The notes beneath the pieces are model-generated. The model ran no database searches, was not told the DNA's origin, and worked only from the letters and a program-made list of their open reading frames with translations. From Streptomyces sp. NBC_01431 (GTDB lineage Bacteria; Actinomycetota; Actinomycetes; Streptomycetales; Streptomycetaceae): a stretch of 64,000 bases of DNA. The position numbers and the translations under genes are program-made. Position 1 is the stretch's first letter, and every line of letters begins with the position of its first letter. The stretch covers positions 7,998,001-8,062,000 of the forward strand of contig NZ_CP109496.1 in the NCBI RefSeq assembly GCF_036231355.1, in the 5' to 3' direction. This document shows, in pieces, positions 9,521 to 18,423 of this stretch.

Positions 9521-10693
9521 GTGTCCGTCGTTCAGGCCGACGTGCCTGCCCTCACCGACCGGCTGCTCGCCGACATCGCCGATCAGTTGGGACGGCCCGT
9601 GCCGGCCCGGTACGCAGCCGCGCTGCGGGCGGTGCCGCGGCATCTGTTCCTCCCGGACCGTCTGTGGCTGCGTGACGGAACGGGCGGCTACCGGCCCTGC
9701 GACAGGAACACTGATCCGGACGACTGGTGGACGGCCGCGTACACCGACACACCGCTCGTCACCCAGTTCACCGACCATGCCCCGTCATCGTCCGCATCCA
9801 TGCCGTCGATGGTGCTGCGCACCCTGCTGCTCGCCGATGCCCCGCGCACGGCCAGGACGAAACCGGGAGCGGTGCTCGAGCTGGGTACCGGCACGGGCTT
9901 CAATGCCGCGTTACTGTGCGCCTTGTACGGGCAGGACCATGTCACCACGGTCGAGCTGGACCCGGTACTGGCCGACGAGGCCGAGGTGAACCTGAAGACC
10001 GCCGGGCACGTGCCGGCTGTGGTCACTGGTGATGCGAGCGTCCGTCTGCCTGGCCGAGCCCTGTTCGACCTGATGGTGGCTACGTTCTCCACCGATCATG
10101 TGCCCGACCTGTGGAGGGAGCGCTGTCGGCCTGGTGGGCAGATCGTGACACCGTGGTTCTCCGACTGGTGCGTGTACGGCACTCTCGCCCTCGCCACCAC
10201 TGCAGGCCATGGAGCAGAGGGCCGCTTCCATCCGTTCGGCTCCTACATGCCCGTGCGTACCTCGACATCCGTGCCCGCCTCCAACGTGCCATCAGAGAAG
10301 GGCAGTTCGCCATCAGGTGTGCGGTCAACGTCCAGTCTGTCGCCGTGGGCGGTGGCTGGCGGGGACCTGGACGCCGAGTTCCACCTCGGCCTCACCGTGC
10401 CCCGGGTGTCGTTCGCCTGGGACAGCACCGGCGAGCATGCCGCGATCCGCTTGTGGCTGCACGGAGCCGACGGCGTCTCGGTTGCGACGGTCGACTACGA
10501 CGGCCATCAGTCCGAGGAGTTCGCGGTTGTCCAGGAGGGACCGCGTCAGCTGTGGGACGAGACCACGGCTGCGTACGCGCGTTGGGAGCGGCTCGGGCGG
10601 CCGCCAGTCGACCGCCACGGACTGACCGTCCTTGAGGACGGCGTTCATCAGGTGTGGATCGACGCCCCGGAAGCCCTCCTCACAAGGTACTGA
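9521..10693 (+). CDS. PCMT-type SAM methyltransferase, related to those of ATP-grasp peptide (graspetide) systems
   Basis: The 390-residue protein starts at GTG. Its N-terminus (DRLLADIADQLGRPVP, AALRAVPRHLFLPDR) and SAM motif I (VLELGTGTGFNAALL) are those of protein-L-isoaspartate O-methyltransferases. The C-terminal ~150 residues (SPWAVAGGDLDAEFHLGL onward) are an extension seen in the methyltransferases that accompany ATP-grasp-modified RiPPs. No ATP-grasp ligase or recognisable precursor lies nearby, so it looks orphaned. Codon 131 (9911-9913) is TTA, so bldA tRNA may limit its expression to late growth. Confidence 0.8.
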   Translation: MSVVQADVPALTDRLLADIADQLGRPVPARYAAALRAVPRHLFLPDRLWLRDGTGGYRPCDRNTDPDDWWTAAYTDTPLVTQFTDHAPSSSASMPSMVLRTLLLADAPRTARTKPGAVLELGTGTGFNAALLCALYGQDHVTTVELDPVLADEAEVNLKTAGHVPAVVTGDASVRLPGRALFDLMVATFSTDHVPDLWRERCRPGGQIVTPWFSDWCVYGTLALATTAGHGAEGRFHPFGSYMPVRTSTSVPASNVPSEKGSSPSGVRSTSSLSPWAVAGGDLDAEFHLGLTVPRVSFAWDSTGEHAAIRLWLHGADGVSVATVDYDGHQSEEFAVVQEGPRQLWDETTAAYARWERLGRPPVDRHGLTVLEDGVHQVWIDAPEALLTRY

Positions 10694-11099
10694 GATGCGA
10701 GGCGCTGCGGGCCGCTCGCCGGCCTTGATGGGTGAGCCGGTGTCATGCTGATGCCGCGGCTGGTGACAGCCCGGTGAGGATTGCCTGCGATCTCTCGGTT
10801 TCGGGGCAGGGGTGTGAGAGACAGTAGGTTGTGGTGTGTTGATGCTGGGCGGGGGCTGTTTCGGGACGTGGGGTCACTGTCATGGACGGGAGAGGTCGGT
10901 GTGGGATCGCTGTCCTGGGCGTTTGTCGCAGCTGGGGTGATGCCTCAGTTTCGTGATCGGGCGTCATGGATCCAGTGGAACGCCTGTTGCGCCTTGCTCG
11001 GGCCTTTTCCGTTGGGTGTGGCTCCTCTGAACGTGGGCGTTGAGGCTGGTGGCGGCCCTGGCAGTAGGTCGCTGCCTGTGTCTGAAGCGTTCGGGACGT
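10694..11099. other. About 400 bp without a recognisable gene
   Basis: Open frames here are short and lack recognisable motifs. The segment separates the methyltransferase from the convergently transcribed MerR gene. I see no clear terminator. Confidence 0.4.
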
Positions 11100-11465
11100 T
11101 CAGCCGGGTTGGCGGGCCGGCCGCAGTGGACATCCTGTTCCGACGCGCTCGGCGAGTTCGGCCCTCAGGGCCGTGAGTTCGGCCATGCGCGCGTCGACGA
11201 CGTGGATCTTTTCCTCGAACAGGGCGGACAACGCTTCGGCGGTATCGGGCGCTTCGCGGAGTGCGTCGCCGGTGCGCGCGATCTCCGCCAGCGAGAACCC
11301 GAGCGTCTGTGCCGTACGGACGTAGTGCAGCCATGCCACGGTCTCGGCTGGGAAGTCGCGGTATCCGTTGGCCAGTCGCTGACCGGAGACCAGGCCGATC
11401 TTCTCGTAGAACCGGATGGTGTCTTTACTCGTCCCCGCCTGAGCGGCCAGCTCTCCGATGCGCAC
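11100..11465 (-). CDS. MerR-family transcriptional regulator
   Basis: The 121-residue protein has the MerR winged helix at residues 1-70 (MRIGELAAQAGTSKDTIRFYEKIGLV, RLANGYRDF). A dimerisation coiled coil follows (ALFEEKIHVVDARMAELTALRAELAERV). The single late cysteine (TGCPL) does not form a classical metal-binding set, so metal sensing is doubtful. The gene is divergent from a small membrane protein, with a MerR-type promoter between them. Confidence 0.9.
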   Translation of the reverse strand: MRIGELAAQAGTSKDTIRFYEKIGLVSGQRLANGYRDFPAETVAWLHYVRTAQTLGFSLAEIARTGDALREAPDTAEALSALFEEKIHVVDARMAELTALRAELAERVGTGCPLRPARQPG

Positions 11466-11490
11466 GGCTTCCCCCTCGTCGAGATCTTGG

Positions 11491-11524
11491 GCTTGACCTT
11501 GGACCGTACTCCACTGTTTAGCGT
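11491..11524 (+). promoter_or_regulatory. MerR-type promoter/operator driving the membrane protein gene
   Basis: TTGACC (11493-11498) is followed at an over-long spacing of about 19-20 bp by a TTAGCG/TAGCGT -10-like hexamer. The spacer contains the imperfect palindrome CCTTGGACCGTACTCCACTG. Long spacers with a dyad are the hallmark of MerR-controlled promoters, where the regulator untwists DNA to activate transcription. It reads toward the gene at 11563. Confidence 0.65.
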
Positions 11525-11562
11525 GAGGTGTCGCTGTTTACGGGACAGACAGGAGCCTCACC

Positions 11563-12042
11563 GTGATCCGTCGTTTCGCCCCCGCACGCCCCGCCTATCT
11601 TCGTGTCGTGCGTGCGAACGCCTGGTACGACCTCGTCGTCACGGCGGGATTCGCCACGCCGTGGACGCTCGCCCTGGTACATGACGTGCTGTCCTGGGCG
11701 GGTGACTCCCTTGGGCTGGGCGTCACGCCCGAACTCGACCTGATGCAGACCCTGTACGCGAACCTGATGGGTTCGGTCGTGGTCATCTGGGCCACCCTGC
11801 GAGTGGTCAGGCCGCTGGCGGTGCACGGACTGTTCGACGGCGTTGCGCGCACGTTGTTCGCGACATGGATGGCATACGCCCTGGCCCATGGCGCCCCGCG
11901 GTGGCTGTGGCTGTTCTTCGTGGTCGAGGCGGCGCTCGCCGTCGTCGAGCTCGGGCCGTGGCTGCTGCACCGCACCCCCTGGCCGGGGGGCGGCCGCCCC
12001 GGCACTGCCGATGACCACCTCCTGGGCGCCGCAGGTCGCTGA
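11563..12042 (+). CDS. Small integral membrane protein, probable target of the adjacent MerR regulator
   Basis: The 159-residue protein has about four hydrophobic helices (around WYDLVVTAGFATPW, LYANLMGSVVVIWATL, LFATWMAYALAHG and WLWLFFVVEAALAVVEL) and a Gly/Pro-rich tail. No catalytic motif is seen. Divergence from MerR across a MerR-type promoter suggests it is induced by the same signal. The function is unknown. Confidence 0.7.
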   Translation: MIRRFAPARPAYLRVVRANAWYDLVVTAGFATPWTLALVHDVLSWAGDSLGLGVTPELDLMQTLYANLMGSVVVIWATLRVVRPLAVHGLFDGVARTLFATWMAYALAHGAPRWLWLFFVVEAALAVVELGPWLLHRTPWPGGGRPGTADDHLLGAAGR

Positions 12043-12108
12043 CGGCCAGCCGGGGCGGTCCGGTGAGCGGGCTCTGCTCGGGTCCGCCTGTCTCCACCGT
12101 GGTGGCGA

Positions 12109-12318
12109 AGAAGGCCCCACGGCATCCCAGTTCGCACCGCCCGCAACGGCGCGTTGGCCGCTCTCGCTGCTGATCGCCCCAGCCCGATCCTCGCGGAAGT
12201 GACCGGGATGCACCGTCACACCGCACTCCGCTGGGTCGCCTACGCCAGACGCGACTGGGCCGAGTACCTCGCAGCCCGGGCGGCAGATGACTCGCCATTG
12301 AGGCGGTTGCCCAAATGA
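12109..12318 (+). pseudogene. C-terminal fragment of a tyrosine recombinase-like protein
   Basis: One frame ending at TGA 12318 reads ARNGALAALAADRPSPILAE, then TGMHRHTALRWVAYARRDW and EYLAARA. This resembles the C-terminal end of Streptomyces site-specific integrase relatives, in which a 'GLHxxTAxRW' helix is followed by 'ARDWxxYLAAR'. The preceding catalytic domain is absent. Confidence 0.4.
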
Positions 12319-12361
12319 TGTTGCGTCTGTCCGGCGTGTCCTGGAGCCTCTCAGGCTGGAG

Positions 12362-12859
12362 GTGGTCTCCGTGACCGACATCAGGGTCTCCCTGTCCGTG
12401 CGCGATCTCACCCACGAGGACCTGCCCTCGTGCGACTGGTCGGGCTCCGCCATGCACGTGAGGCAGATTGCCGAGCAGTTGCGGCGGGCCGAGGTCGGCG
12501 AGGTCGACTACCTGGCTGTTTGCGGACCCGCAGACGTGCCGGTGGCGATCGGCGGCGTCGACTACATGCTCAAGAGTGGTGCCGGCACGCTCTGGCAGCT
12601 CGGTGTCCATCCAGCGCTTCAGTCGTGCGGCATAGGCACCTTGCTGATCAGCTCCGCAGAGGCCCGAATCACAGCCCGTGGTCTGGCGGTGGCCGAACTG
12701 GGCGTGGAGGAGAGCAACCCCAGAGCCCGAGCTCTCTACGAGCGATTGGGCTACCGGCCCTACGGCCGCGAGCTGGACTCCTGGGACGTGGAGACTGAAG
12801 AGGGTTCGATCAAGCGGTACCAAACCATGTGCACGTTGATGCGCAAGGACCTCGCATAG
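12362..12859 (+). CDS. GNAT-family N-acetyltransferase
   Basis: The 165-residue protein has a single GNAT domain. The acetyl-CoA-binding loop is in the QSCGIGTLLISSAEARI segment, with the following 'LAVAELGVEESNPRARALYERLGYRPYG' motif of the family split across its last strands. GTG at 12362 or at 12371 could be the start. The substrate is unknown; relatives acetylate small amines, antibiotics or protein N-termini. Confidence 0.85.
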   Translation: MVSVTDIRVSLSVRDLTHEDLPSCDWSGSAMHVRQIAEQLRRAEVGEVDYLAVCGPADVPVAIGGVDYMLKSGAGTLWQLGVHPALQSCGIGTLLISSAEARITARGLAVAELGVEESNPRARALYERLGYRPYGRELDSWDVETEEGSIKRYQTMCTLMRKDLA

Positions 12860-13005
12860 CCAGGGTCGCCAGCAAACCGAGCGGACATCGGAAGTTGCAG
12901 CAGCGAAGCAACGGCACGGAAGACGGGGAATAGCGCACGGTCGGAATAACCCCCTCCCGCCAGTAGTGCAGAGCCTGCGGGCCGGATGCTGTCCCGACTC
13001 CGAGC

Positions 13006-14262
13006 CCTGCCATTGCCGAAAATTTCATCCGCCCTGGTGGGAGTGGGTGTACCGGGTGTCGCGGATGGTCGACCGTGGTTGCTCGAGTCAGCGCTCTCGC
13101 GCGGTTGGAGGGCACTGCGGATGATGATCAACCGTGCTGCTGCGACTGGCTTACCTGGGTGTGGCGAACGCGTTCGCGGTGCTGCCTGCTGCCGATGAGC
13201 AACCGGGACAAAGACGCGGAGATCCTGGCCCTGCGCCACCGGATCACCGTGCTGGAACGCCAACTCGGCAACAACAGGCCGCGGTTCGCTGCGAGCGACA
13301 GGGCGTTCCTGGCCGTGCTGCTGCACCGTCTGCCCTCGGACGTGCTGCGCAGGCTGTGGCTGCTGGTGCGACCGGACACGGTACTGCGCTGGCAGCGCGG
13401 CCTCGTCGCACGCCGCCATGCTGCCGCCCTCCCGTCCGAAGAGCCCGGGACGACCCCGCACGATCAACTCCGTCAGGGCCTTGGTGGAGCGCTTGGCAAG
13501 GGAGAACCCCAGCTGGGGATATCGCAGGATCCACGGCGAGCTGCTCGTCCTGGGCGTGAAGGTCGCCGCGTCCACAGTTTGGGAGATCTTGAAAGAGGCC
13601 GGGATCGACCCTGCACCCGAGCGCGGCTCCAGCACGTGGGCGGACTTCCTGCGCTCCCAGGCCGACGCGCTGCTGGCCTGCGACTTCTTCGAGGCAGTCA
13701 CCCTGTCCGGGACGCGGACATACGTGTTCGCGGTGATCGAACACGCCAATGGACGGATCCGGATCCTCGGCACCGCCACCCATCCGACCGCGACGTGGGT
13801 GGCGCAGACCGCGAAGAATCTCGTCATGGACCTCGAAGACGCCGGCTGCCGGGCACGGTTCCTGATCCGTGACCGCGACGGGAAATTCCCCAGCCTCTTT
13901 GACGCCATCCTCAACGACGCCGGCATCGAGGTCGTACTCAGCGGCGTCCGGATACCGCGAATGAACTCCATCATGGAACGGCGGGTACAGACCTGTCGCC
14001 GCGAGCTCCTGGACCGCACCCTCATCTGGAACCAGCGCCACCTCCTCCACGCCCTGCGCGAGTTCGGACAGTTCTACAACTCCCACCGACCGCATCAGGG
14101 CATCGCCAACACCCGCCCACTACACCCGTTCCCCGCGCCGATCACCGATCCGGGACAGATCACCCACCTCGACATACGAAGACGCGAGCGCCTCGGCGGC
14201 ATCCTCCATGAGTACGAACATGCCGCCTGACGTGCGCGGATGAGATTCTCGGCAAGGGCAGG
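13006..14262 (+). mobile_element. IS element with 26-bp terminal inverted repeats (copy A, transposase frameshifted)
   Basis: The left repeat (13006-13031, beginning CCTGCCATTGCCGAAAAT) and the right repeat (14237-14262) are reverse complements at 23 of 26 positions. The 1257-bp element carries an integrase-core transposase in three frames. The right end abuts a truncated modC. No target duplication is visible, so a deletion or recombination probably followed insertion. A related intact copy is at 32316-33512. Confidence 0.8.
13134..14230 (+). pseudogene. Integrase-core (rve) transposase with two frameshifts
   Basis: Comparison with the intact copy at 32385-33482 shows one protein spread over three frames. 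It starts at GTG 13134 (MLLRLAYLGVANAFAV), continues in the next frame (NRDKDAEILALRHRITVLERQ), and again shifts near 13420-13440 before RLARENPSWGYRRIHGELL. The catalytic region is present (LLACDFFEAVTL, LIRDRDGKF, IPRMNSIMERRVQTCRREL). It is non-functional unless the shifts are sequence errors. Confidence 0.85.
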
Positions 14263-15133
14263 TCCCGGTGCAGGGTGACCGCGCTGGGTGGGAAGGCGAC
14301 GAAGACCGGGCTGGTGCGGTCCTCGGTGGTCGTGATCGCGGGCCCGCCGTCGACGTGGACGGTGTGCCCCCGGGTCTCTTCCCGGTAAGGCTGAGGCCGC
14401 CAAGTGGGCGATGTCGTCGGTGCGCGGGTGGCGGGCGATGTCGGAGGGGCGCCTTCCTGGACGATGCGGCCGTCCTCATGGCGACGAGGTGGTCGGCCAG
14501 AACCATGGCGTCCAGCAGGTCGTGGGTGACGAGCACGGCGACCGCTTCGAAGGCGGCCAGATGGTGGCGGAGCTTGGCCCGGCTGCCCAGGCGGGTGCGG
14601 GCGTCGTGTGGCTCGTCGAGGAGCAGTAGCCGGGGCCGGGTGGCCAGCGCGCGGGGGAGGGCGACGCGCTGGGCCTGGCCGCCCGAGAGACGGCGGGGTT
14701 TGGCGGAGGCGTGTTCGGCGAGGCCCGTGCGGTCCAGCCAGGCTGCGGCCTGGGTGCGGGCCTCCGCCTTGCTCATGCCGCGGCAGCGGGGTCCGAAGGC
14801 CACGCTGTCCAGCGCGGACAGGTGGGGAAGGAGCAGATAGTCCTGGAAGATGACGCCGACCGGGCGGGACTCCCGGTGGCGTACGGTCCAACTTGGCACC
14901 GTACAGGTGGAGTTGGTCGTCAGCGAGCGGGAGGAGTCCGGCGAGGGCGCGCAGGGCGGTGGTCTTGCCGGCGCCGTTCGGGCCGAGGAGCGCGACCACG
15001 TCGCCGGGCGTCGCCGTAAGCGCCACGTCGAGACGGAAGGCGCCGTGCTCGACCACCAGCCGGGTGTCAGGCCCCTCGCCGGCCGGACCGGGAGCGTCGA
15101 CGGCGACCGCGCGGGCTTCTGGGTGTCGGTCAT
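14263..15133 (-). pseudogene. modC: Molybdate ABC transporter ATP-binding protein, frameshifted and 3'-truncated
   Basis: The ATG at 15133 overlaps the modB stop (ATGA). At least three frame changes occur. Walker A is VALLGPNGAGKTTALRAL, the Q-loop is VIFQDYLLLPHLSALD, and the signature is RRLSGGQAQRVALPRALA. Walker B is LLLLDEPHDARTR, in which a few residues usual after DEP seem lost, followed by the H-loop VLVTHDLLDA. Near the 3' end a TOBE-like piece (GHTVHVDGG) runs straight into the IS right end at 14262. In an intact operon it would energise molybdate import. Confidence 0.75.
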
Positions 15134-15497
15134 GAGGCGGTCATCCAGCGGTCCCGCAGTCGCGCCAGGACCTCGACCGACACGGCCAGCAGCACCAGGC
15201 TGAGAGCGATCGCCGCCTCCGGATCGTTCTGCAGGGCGAGGTAGACGACCAGCGGCATGGTCTGGGTGCGGCCGGGGAAGTTGCCGGCGAAAGTGATCGC
15301 CGCGCCGAACTCGCCGAGCGCGCGGGTCCAGGCGGGCACGGCGCCGGCCGCGATGCGGGGGGCGGTGAGCGGCAGGGTGACCCGCGGCCCAGCTCGTCGC
15401 GTTCGGCGGTCGGTTTCCCGCCGTCGACCAGGCGCCTCGCGGTGTCGACGCTGACGCCCAGTAAGGCGGCCGCTTCCCCCATCCGGCAGGTACGCAT
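15130..15497 (-). pseudogene. Deletion scar: Mop-type HTH regulator N-terminus joined to the ModB permease C-terminus
   Basis: From ATG 15497 the first ~37 residues (MGEAAALLGVSVDTARRLVD) match the HTH start of TOBE/Mop regulators. Near 15385 the homology changes to the ModB permease in another frame (VTLPLTAPRIAAGAVPAW, then LGEFGAAITFAGNFPGRTQ and PLVVYLALQNDPEAAIAL) and ends at TGA 15130. In intact Streptomyces loci the usual order, as I recall it, is regulator-modA-modB-modC. An internal deletion removing modA and most of modB explains the join. Confidence 0.7.
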
Positions 15498-15635
15498 ACG
15501 CCGACGATACTGCCGCAGATGCGAGGGAAAAACCTCCTATGGCTTTGCATGAGCCGAAGCATTCATCTATTGGCATGGCATGTGCGTTTGTACGTGATGA
15601 GTGTTCGGGTACGGTCCCCCCGGAGGTGGTAGTCC

Positions 15636-16127
15636 GTGAGTCAGTCCCTCGTAGTTGCCGGTATGGCCGGCGGTCAGGTGGCGGAACTCGTCATCACCGG
15701 CGACCTGGCCCATCCGGCCAGGCTGACGGTTCCCGACCTTCTCATCTGGCCCCAGTACGAGGCACAGGTCGCCTTCGAGTGCGCCACCAGCGGCATCCAG
15801 CGCCACCGCTTCACCGGCCCGCTCCTGCACGACGTTCTCCAGGACGCCGGTCCTGCCTTCGATCCCGTCCGCCGCAAGGACCGGCTGCGCTTCCTGATCG
15901 CCGTACGCGGTGCGGACGGCCACCACGCGCTGCTGTCCTGGGCGGAGATCGACCCGGACTTCGGCCGCGCCCCCGTCCTGCTCTCGGTCACCCTCGACGA
16001 CACCCCGCTCGACAGGGTCGGCCCTCAGCTGGTGCTGCCCCAGGACCGCTGCGGGGCACGGCACATCAGTGGCATCGACGCGATACGAGTGGACGGCGGC
16101 TACCCCGCGATGACCGGCGCCTGGTGA
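15636..16127 (+). CDS. Small molybdopterin-binding (sulfite-oxidase-fold) protein
   Basis: The GTG at 15636 follows a strong site (CGGAGGTGG). The 163-residue product has the oxidoreductase molybdopterin-binding fold. FECATSGIQRHRF stands where the Mo-ligating cysteine usually lies, followed by GPLLHDVLQDAG and a LLSWAEIDPDFG segment. There is no heme, dimerisation domain or signal peptide. Such short single-domain proteins are found near Mo-enzyme genes. Its stop overlaps the next start (GTGA), so translation is probably coupled. Confidence 0.75.
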   Translation: MSQSLVVAGMAGGQVAELVITGDLAHPARLTVPDLLIWPQYEAQVAFECATSGIQRHRFTGPLLHDVLQDAGPAFDPVRRKDRLRFLIAVRGADGHHALLSWAEIDPDFGRAPVLLSVTLDDTPLDRVGPQLVLPQDRCGARHISGIDAIRVDGGYPAMTGAW

Positions 16128-16852
16128 GTTCGGTCCAGGCCGCCCACGTCCTGGTCCTGGAGCACGCACCGCAGGAGAGCCGGTACGTCATCGCTAGGGC
16201 GCTGGAGAGCGCCGGGCAGAAGGTGCGGGTATGCCGGACGTGGGCAGGGGACCATATTCCGGACACGCTCGCCGACGTGGTCGCCCTAGTGGTCATGGGC
16301 GGCCCGATGACGGCGTACGCGGACTTTCCGGGCCGCATGCGGGAACTGGCGCTGCTGCGGGCGGCGCTGGAGGCCGATGTGCCGGTGCTCGGGGTCTGCC
16401 TGGGCGCGCAACTGCTGGCGGTAGCCGCGGGTGCAGCGGCCCGTCGCGGGATCGGAGCGCAGATCGGCTGGGGAGCGGTGGGCATGAACCCGGCCGCAAA
16501 CACCGACCCGCTCTTCGCCGGCGTGCCCGAACGACTCCGCGTGCTCCACTGGCACGCCGACGCCACGGACCTGCCGTCCGGCGCCACCTTGCTGGCATCC
16601 TGCGACCGCTATCCGGTCCAGGCGTTCCGGATCGGCGGCTCGGCCTGGGGCCTGCAGTTCCACCTGGATGTGGACGAGACGGCCGTCGACGCGTTTGTCG
16701 CTGCGTGCCCGGACGAAGCGGCCATCGCCACAGACGTCGGCGAGTCCGCTCCTCCGGAACTGACCGCGTTTCGTACAGAGCTGACCGCGTTGGCCCGTCA
16801 CCGTGACGACGTGTTCGCCCGCTTTGCCGGCCTCGTCGCCGACCGGGCCGCG
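16124..16852 (+). CDS. Class I glutamine amidotransferase-like protein
   Basis: The GTG at 16124 overlaps the preceding stop. The GATase domain has the nucleophile in VPVLGVCLGAQLLAVAAG and the catalytic His in WGLQFHLDVDE, with the GGPMTAYADFPG oxyanion-type segment upstream. Relatives are GuaA-like GATases without a synthetase. No stop separates it from the methyltransferase that follows in the same frame; the boundary at 16852 is my estimate from homology. The ammonia acceptor is unknown. Confidence 0.75.
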
Positions 16853-17442
16853 ATGATGTTGACCCGTACCTTCTTCACGCCCCGTGCGGCCACCTGGGAG
16901 GAGCGCTACGCAGCCGACGGCGCCAGGTACGCGGCGGCCGTCTCCCGCATGGGATTGCGTCCCGGCAGCGAGCCCTGGACGTGGGCTGCGGCAGCGGCCG
17001 CGCCCTACCGGCGCTGCGCGCCGAGGTCGGTGACGAGGGCGTCGGGTTCGGTGTGGACCTCACCGCGGCCATGCTGGTGGCCACAGCGAGGGAAGGTCGA
17101 ACCGGCGTGGCAGGGCTGCTGCTGGCCGACGCCTGCCGGCTGCCGTTGCCGGCCGGCGCGGTGGACGGCGTCTTCAGCGCAGGACTGGTCAACCATGTCC
17201 CCGCCCCCGCAACGGCACTGCGCGAGTGGGCCAGAGTGACGGCCCCCGACGGCGTCCTACTGCTCTTCCACCCCTCCGGCCGCGCAGAACGCGCCGCACG
17301 CCACGGCCGCCCCTTCGACTCGTACGACCCGCTGGCTGAGGAGAACCTGCGGCCTGCTCTGGGGGCGGCGGGCTGGGACCTGGACTGCTACGAGGACGCA
17401 CCCCGTCACTTCTTGGCGCGCGCGGTTCGTGTCGGCGGATGA
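16853..17442 (+). pseudogene. SAM-dependent methyltransferase, frameshifted near 16970
   Basis: The N-terminal part (RTFFTPRAATWEERYAADG, then MGLRPGS) is in frame with the amidotransferase. From about 16972 the class I motif DVGCGSGRALPALRAEVGDEG, the motif II region LLLADACRLPLPAGAVDGVF and the end of the protein are read one frame over, to TGA 17442. One inserted or deleted base separates the halves. If that is a sequencing error, the gene is a normal ~195-residue methyltransferase. The substrate is unknown. Confidence 0.65.
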
Positions 17443-17715
17443 GCCATCATCCAGCGGTTCTGAGAGGACAGGCGCATGCCCCCAGGCATGCAGGGACACC
17501 GCCCATGGCCTGGTCGGCACCGGGTGTAGTCGTGTCCTCCGCGCCTACCCGCGTTTCCCTGTCCGGTGTCGCACCAGCTGGAGTCGTGCAGGGCGGTACT
17601 GCTGATCGTGCACCGCGGTTACCCCAACACCCGTCCCGGAGGCGGGTGAGCGGACCGGAGCACACCCGAACCGCGCAGGCGAGCAGGGGTAAAGCGGCGC
17701 GGGCAGGGCGGGGGC
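17443..17715. other. About 270 bp without a recognisable gene
   Basis: Only short frames are seen. No tRNA, strong hairpin or promoter stands out. Confidence 0.35.
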
Positions 17716-18170
17716 ATGACGGTCCTCGTCGCAGCCCCGGACCCGGTGACCACCTCGTACCGAGAGGTGCCGTGGGCGCGTGCACGCGAACTGGCTCATG
17801 CGGTCCCCGCGCTCCTGCCCGGTCGGCACGTCCCGCTTGCCCCGCCGGCACGTCCCACTCGCGCGGGCGGCAGGACTGACGCCGGCCGACGCGCTGCGGG
17901 CCCACCAGCTTCTGCCCGGCTTCAACACGGCGGCCATGGACGGCTACGCGGGCGGCCCCGGTCCTGGTCCGTGGGGCCTGCGGGGCGCGATATGCGCGGG
18001 CACTCCCTGGACGGGCGGGACGCCGGGTCTGGGGGAGGCGGTAGCGATCTCGACCGGGGCAGCGGTCGCGGCGCGGGTGCGCTCCGGATCGGCATTCTGG
18101 CAGCGGGTGGCCGACCTCGTCGCGACGCTGCGTGGCAGGGGCCCGCAAGTTCGAGGTCGAATGGCCATCC
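17716..18170 (+). pseudogene. moeA: Molybdopterin molybdenumtransferase N-terminal fragment
   Basis: Frame 1 from ATG 17716 reads WARARELAHAVPALLPGRHV. After a small local duplication (CGGCACGTCCC occurs twice, near 17822 and 17847) the second frame reads LTPADALRAHQLLPGFNTAA, then MDGYAG, AGTPWTGGTPG and EAVAISTGA. 'PGFDxAAMDGYA' and 'EAVxIxTGA' are signatures of MoeA domains I and II. The rest of the protein, including the C-terminal domain, is missing, so this copy cannot insert molybdenum. Confidence 0.75.
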
Positions 18171-18423
18171 TATGTAGCATCTACCAACCAACTCTGTGTG
18201 ATTAGCCTGTAGCTGCGGTTCTGACGGGCTGTTACTGTCCGCGTCTGCGAGCCGAGTTGAATGCCGACTCGTACGGGTTCCGTCTCCCTCCGTCCAAGGC
18301 TTCCCAGCCGCCCCCGGACCCGTGGCGGCCGCTACCCCCAAAGCGGTCGGTTCTTCTCGTGCAAGGCATTTCTCCGCGCTGCTCTCCCCGTACGCAGCGC
18401 TGCGATCAGAGAGGAAGAGTCCG

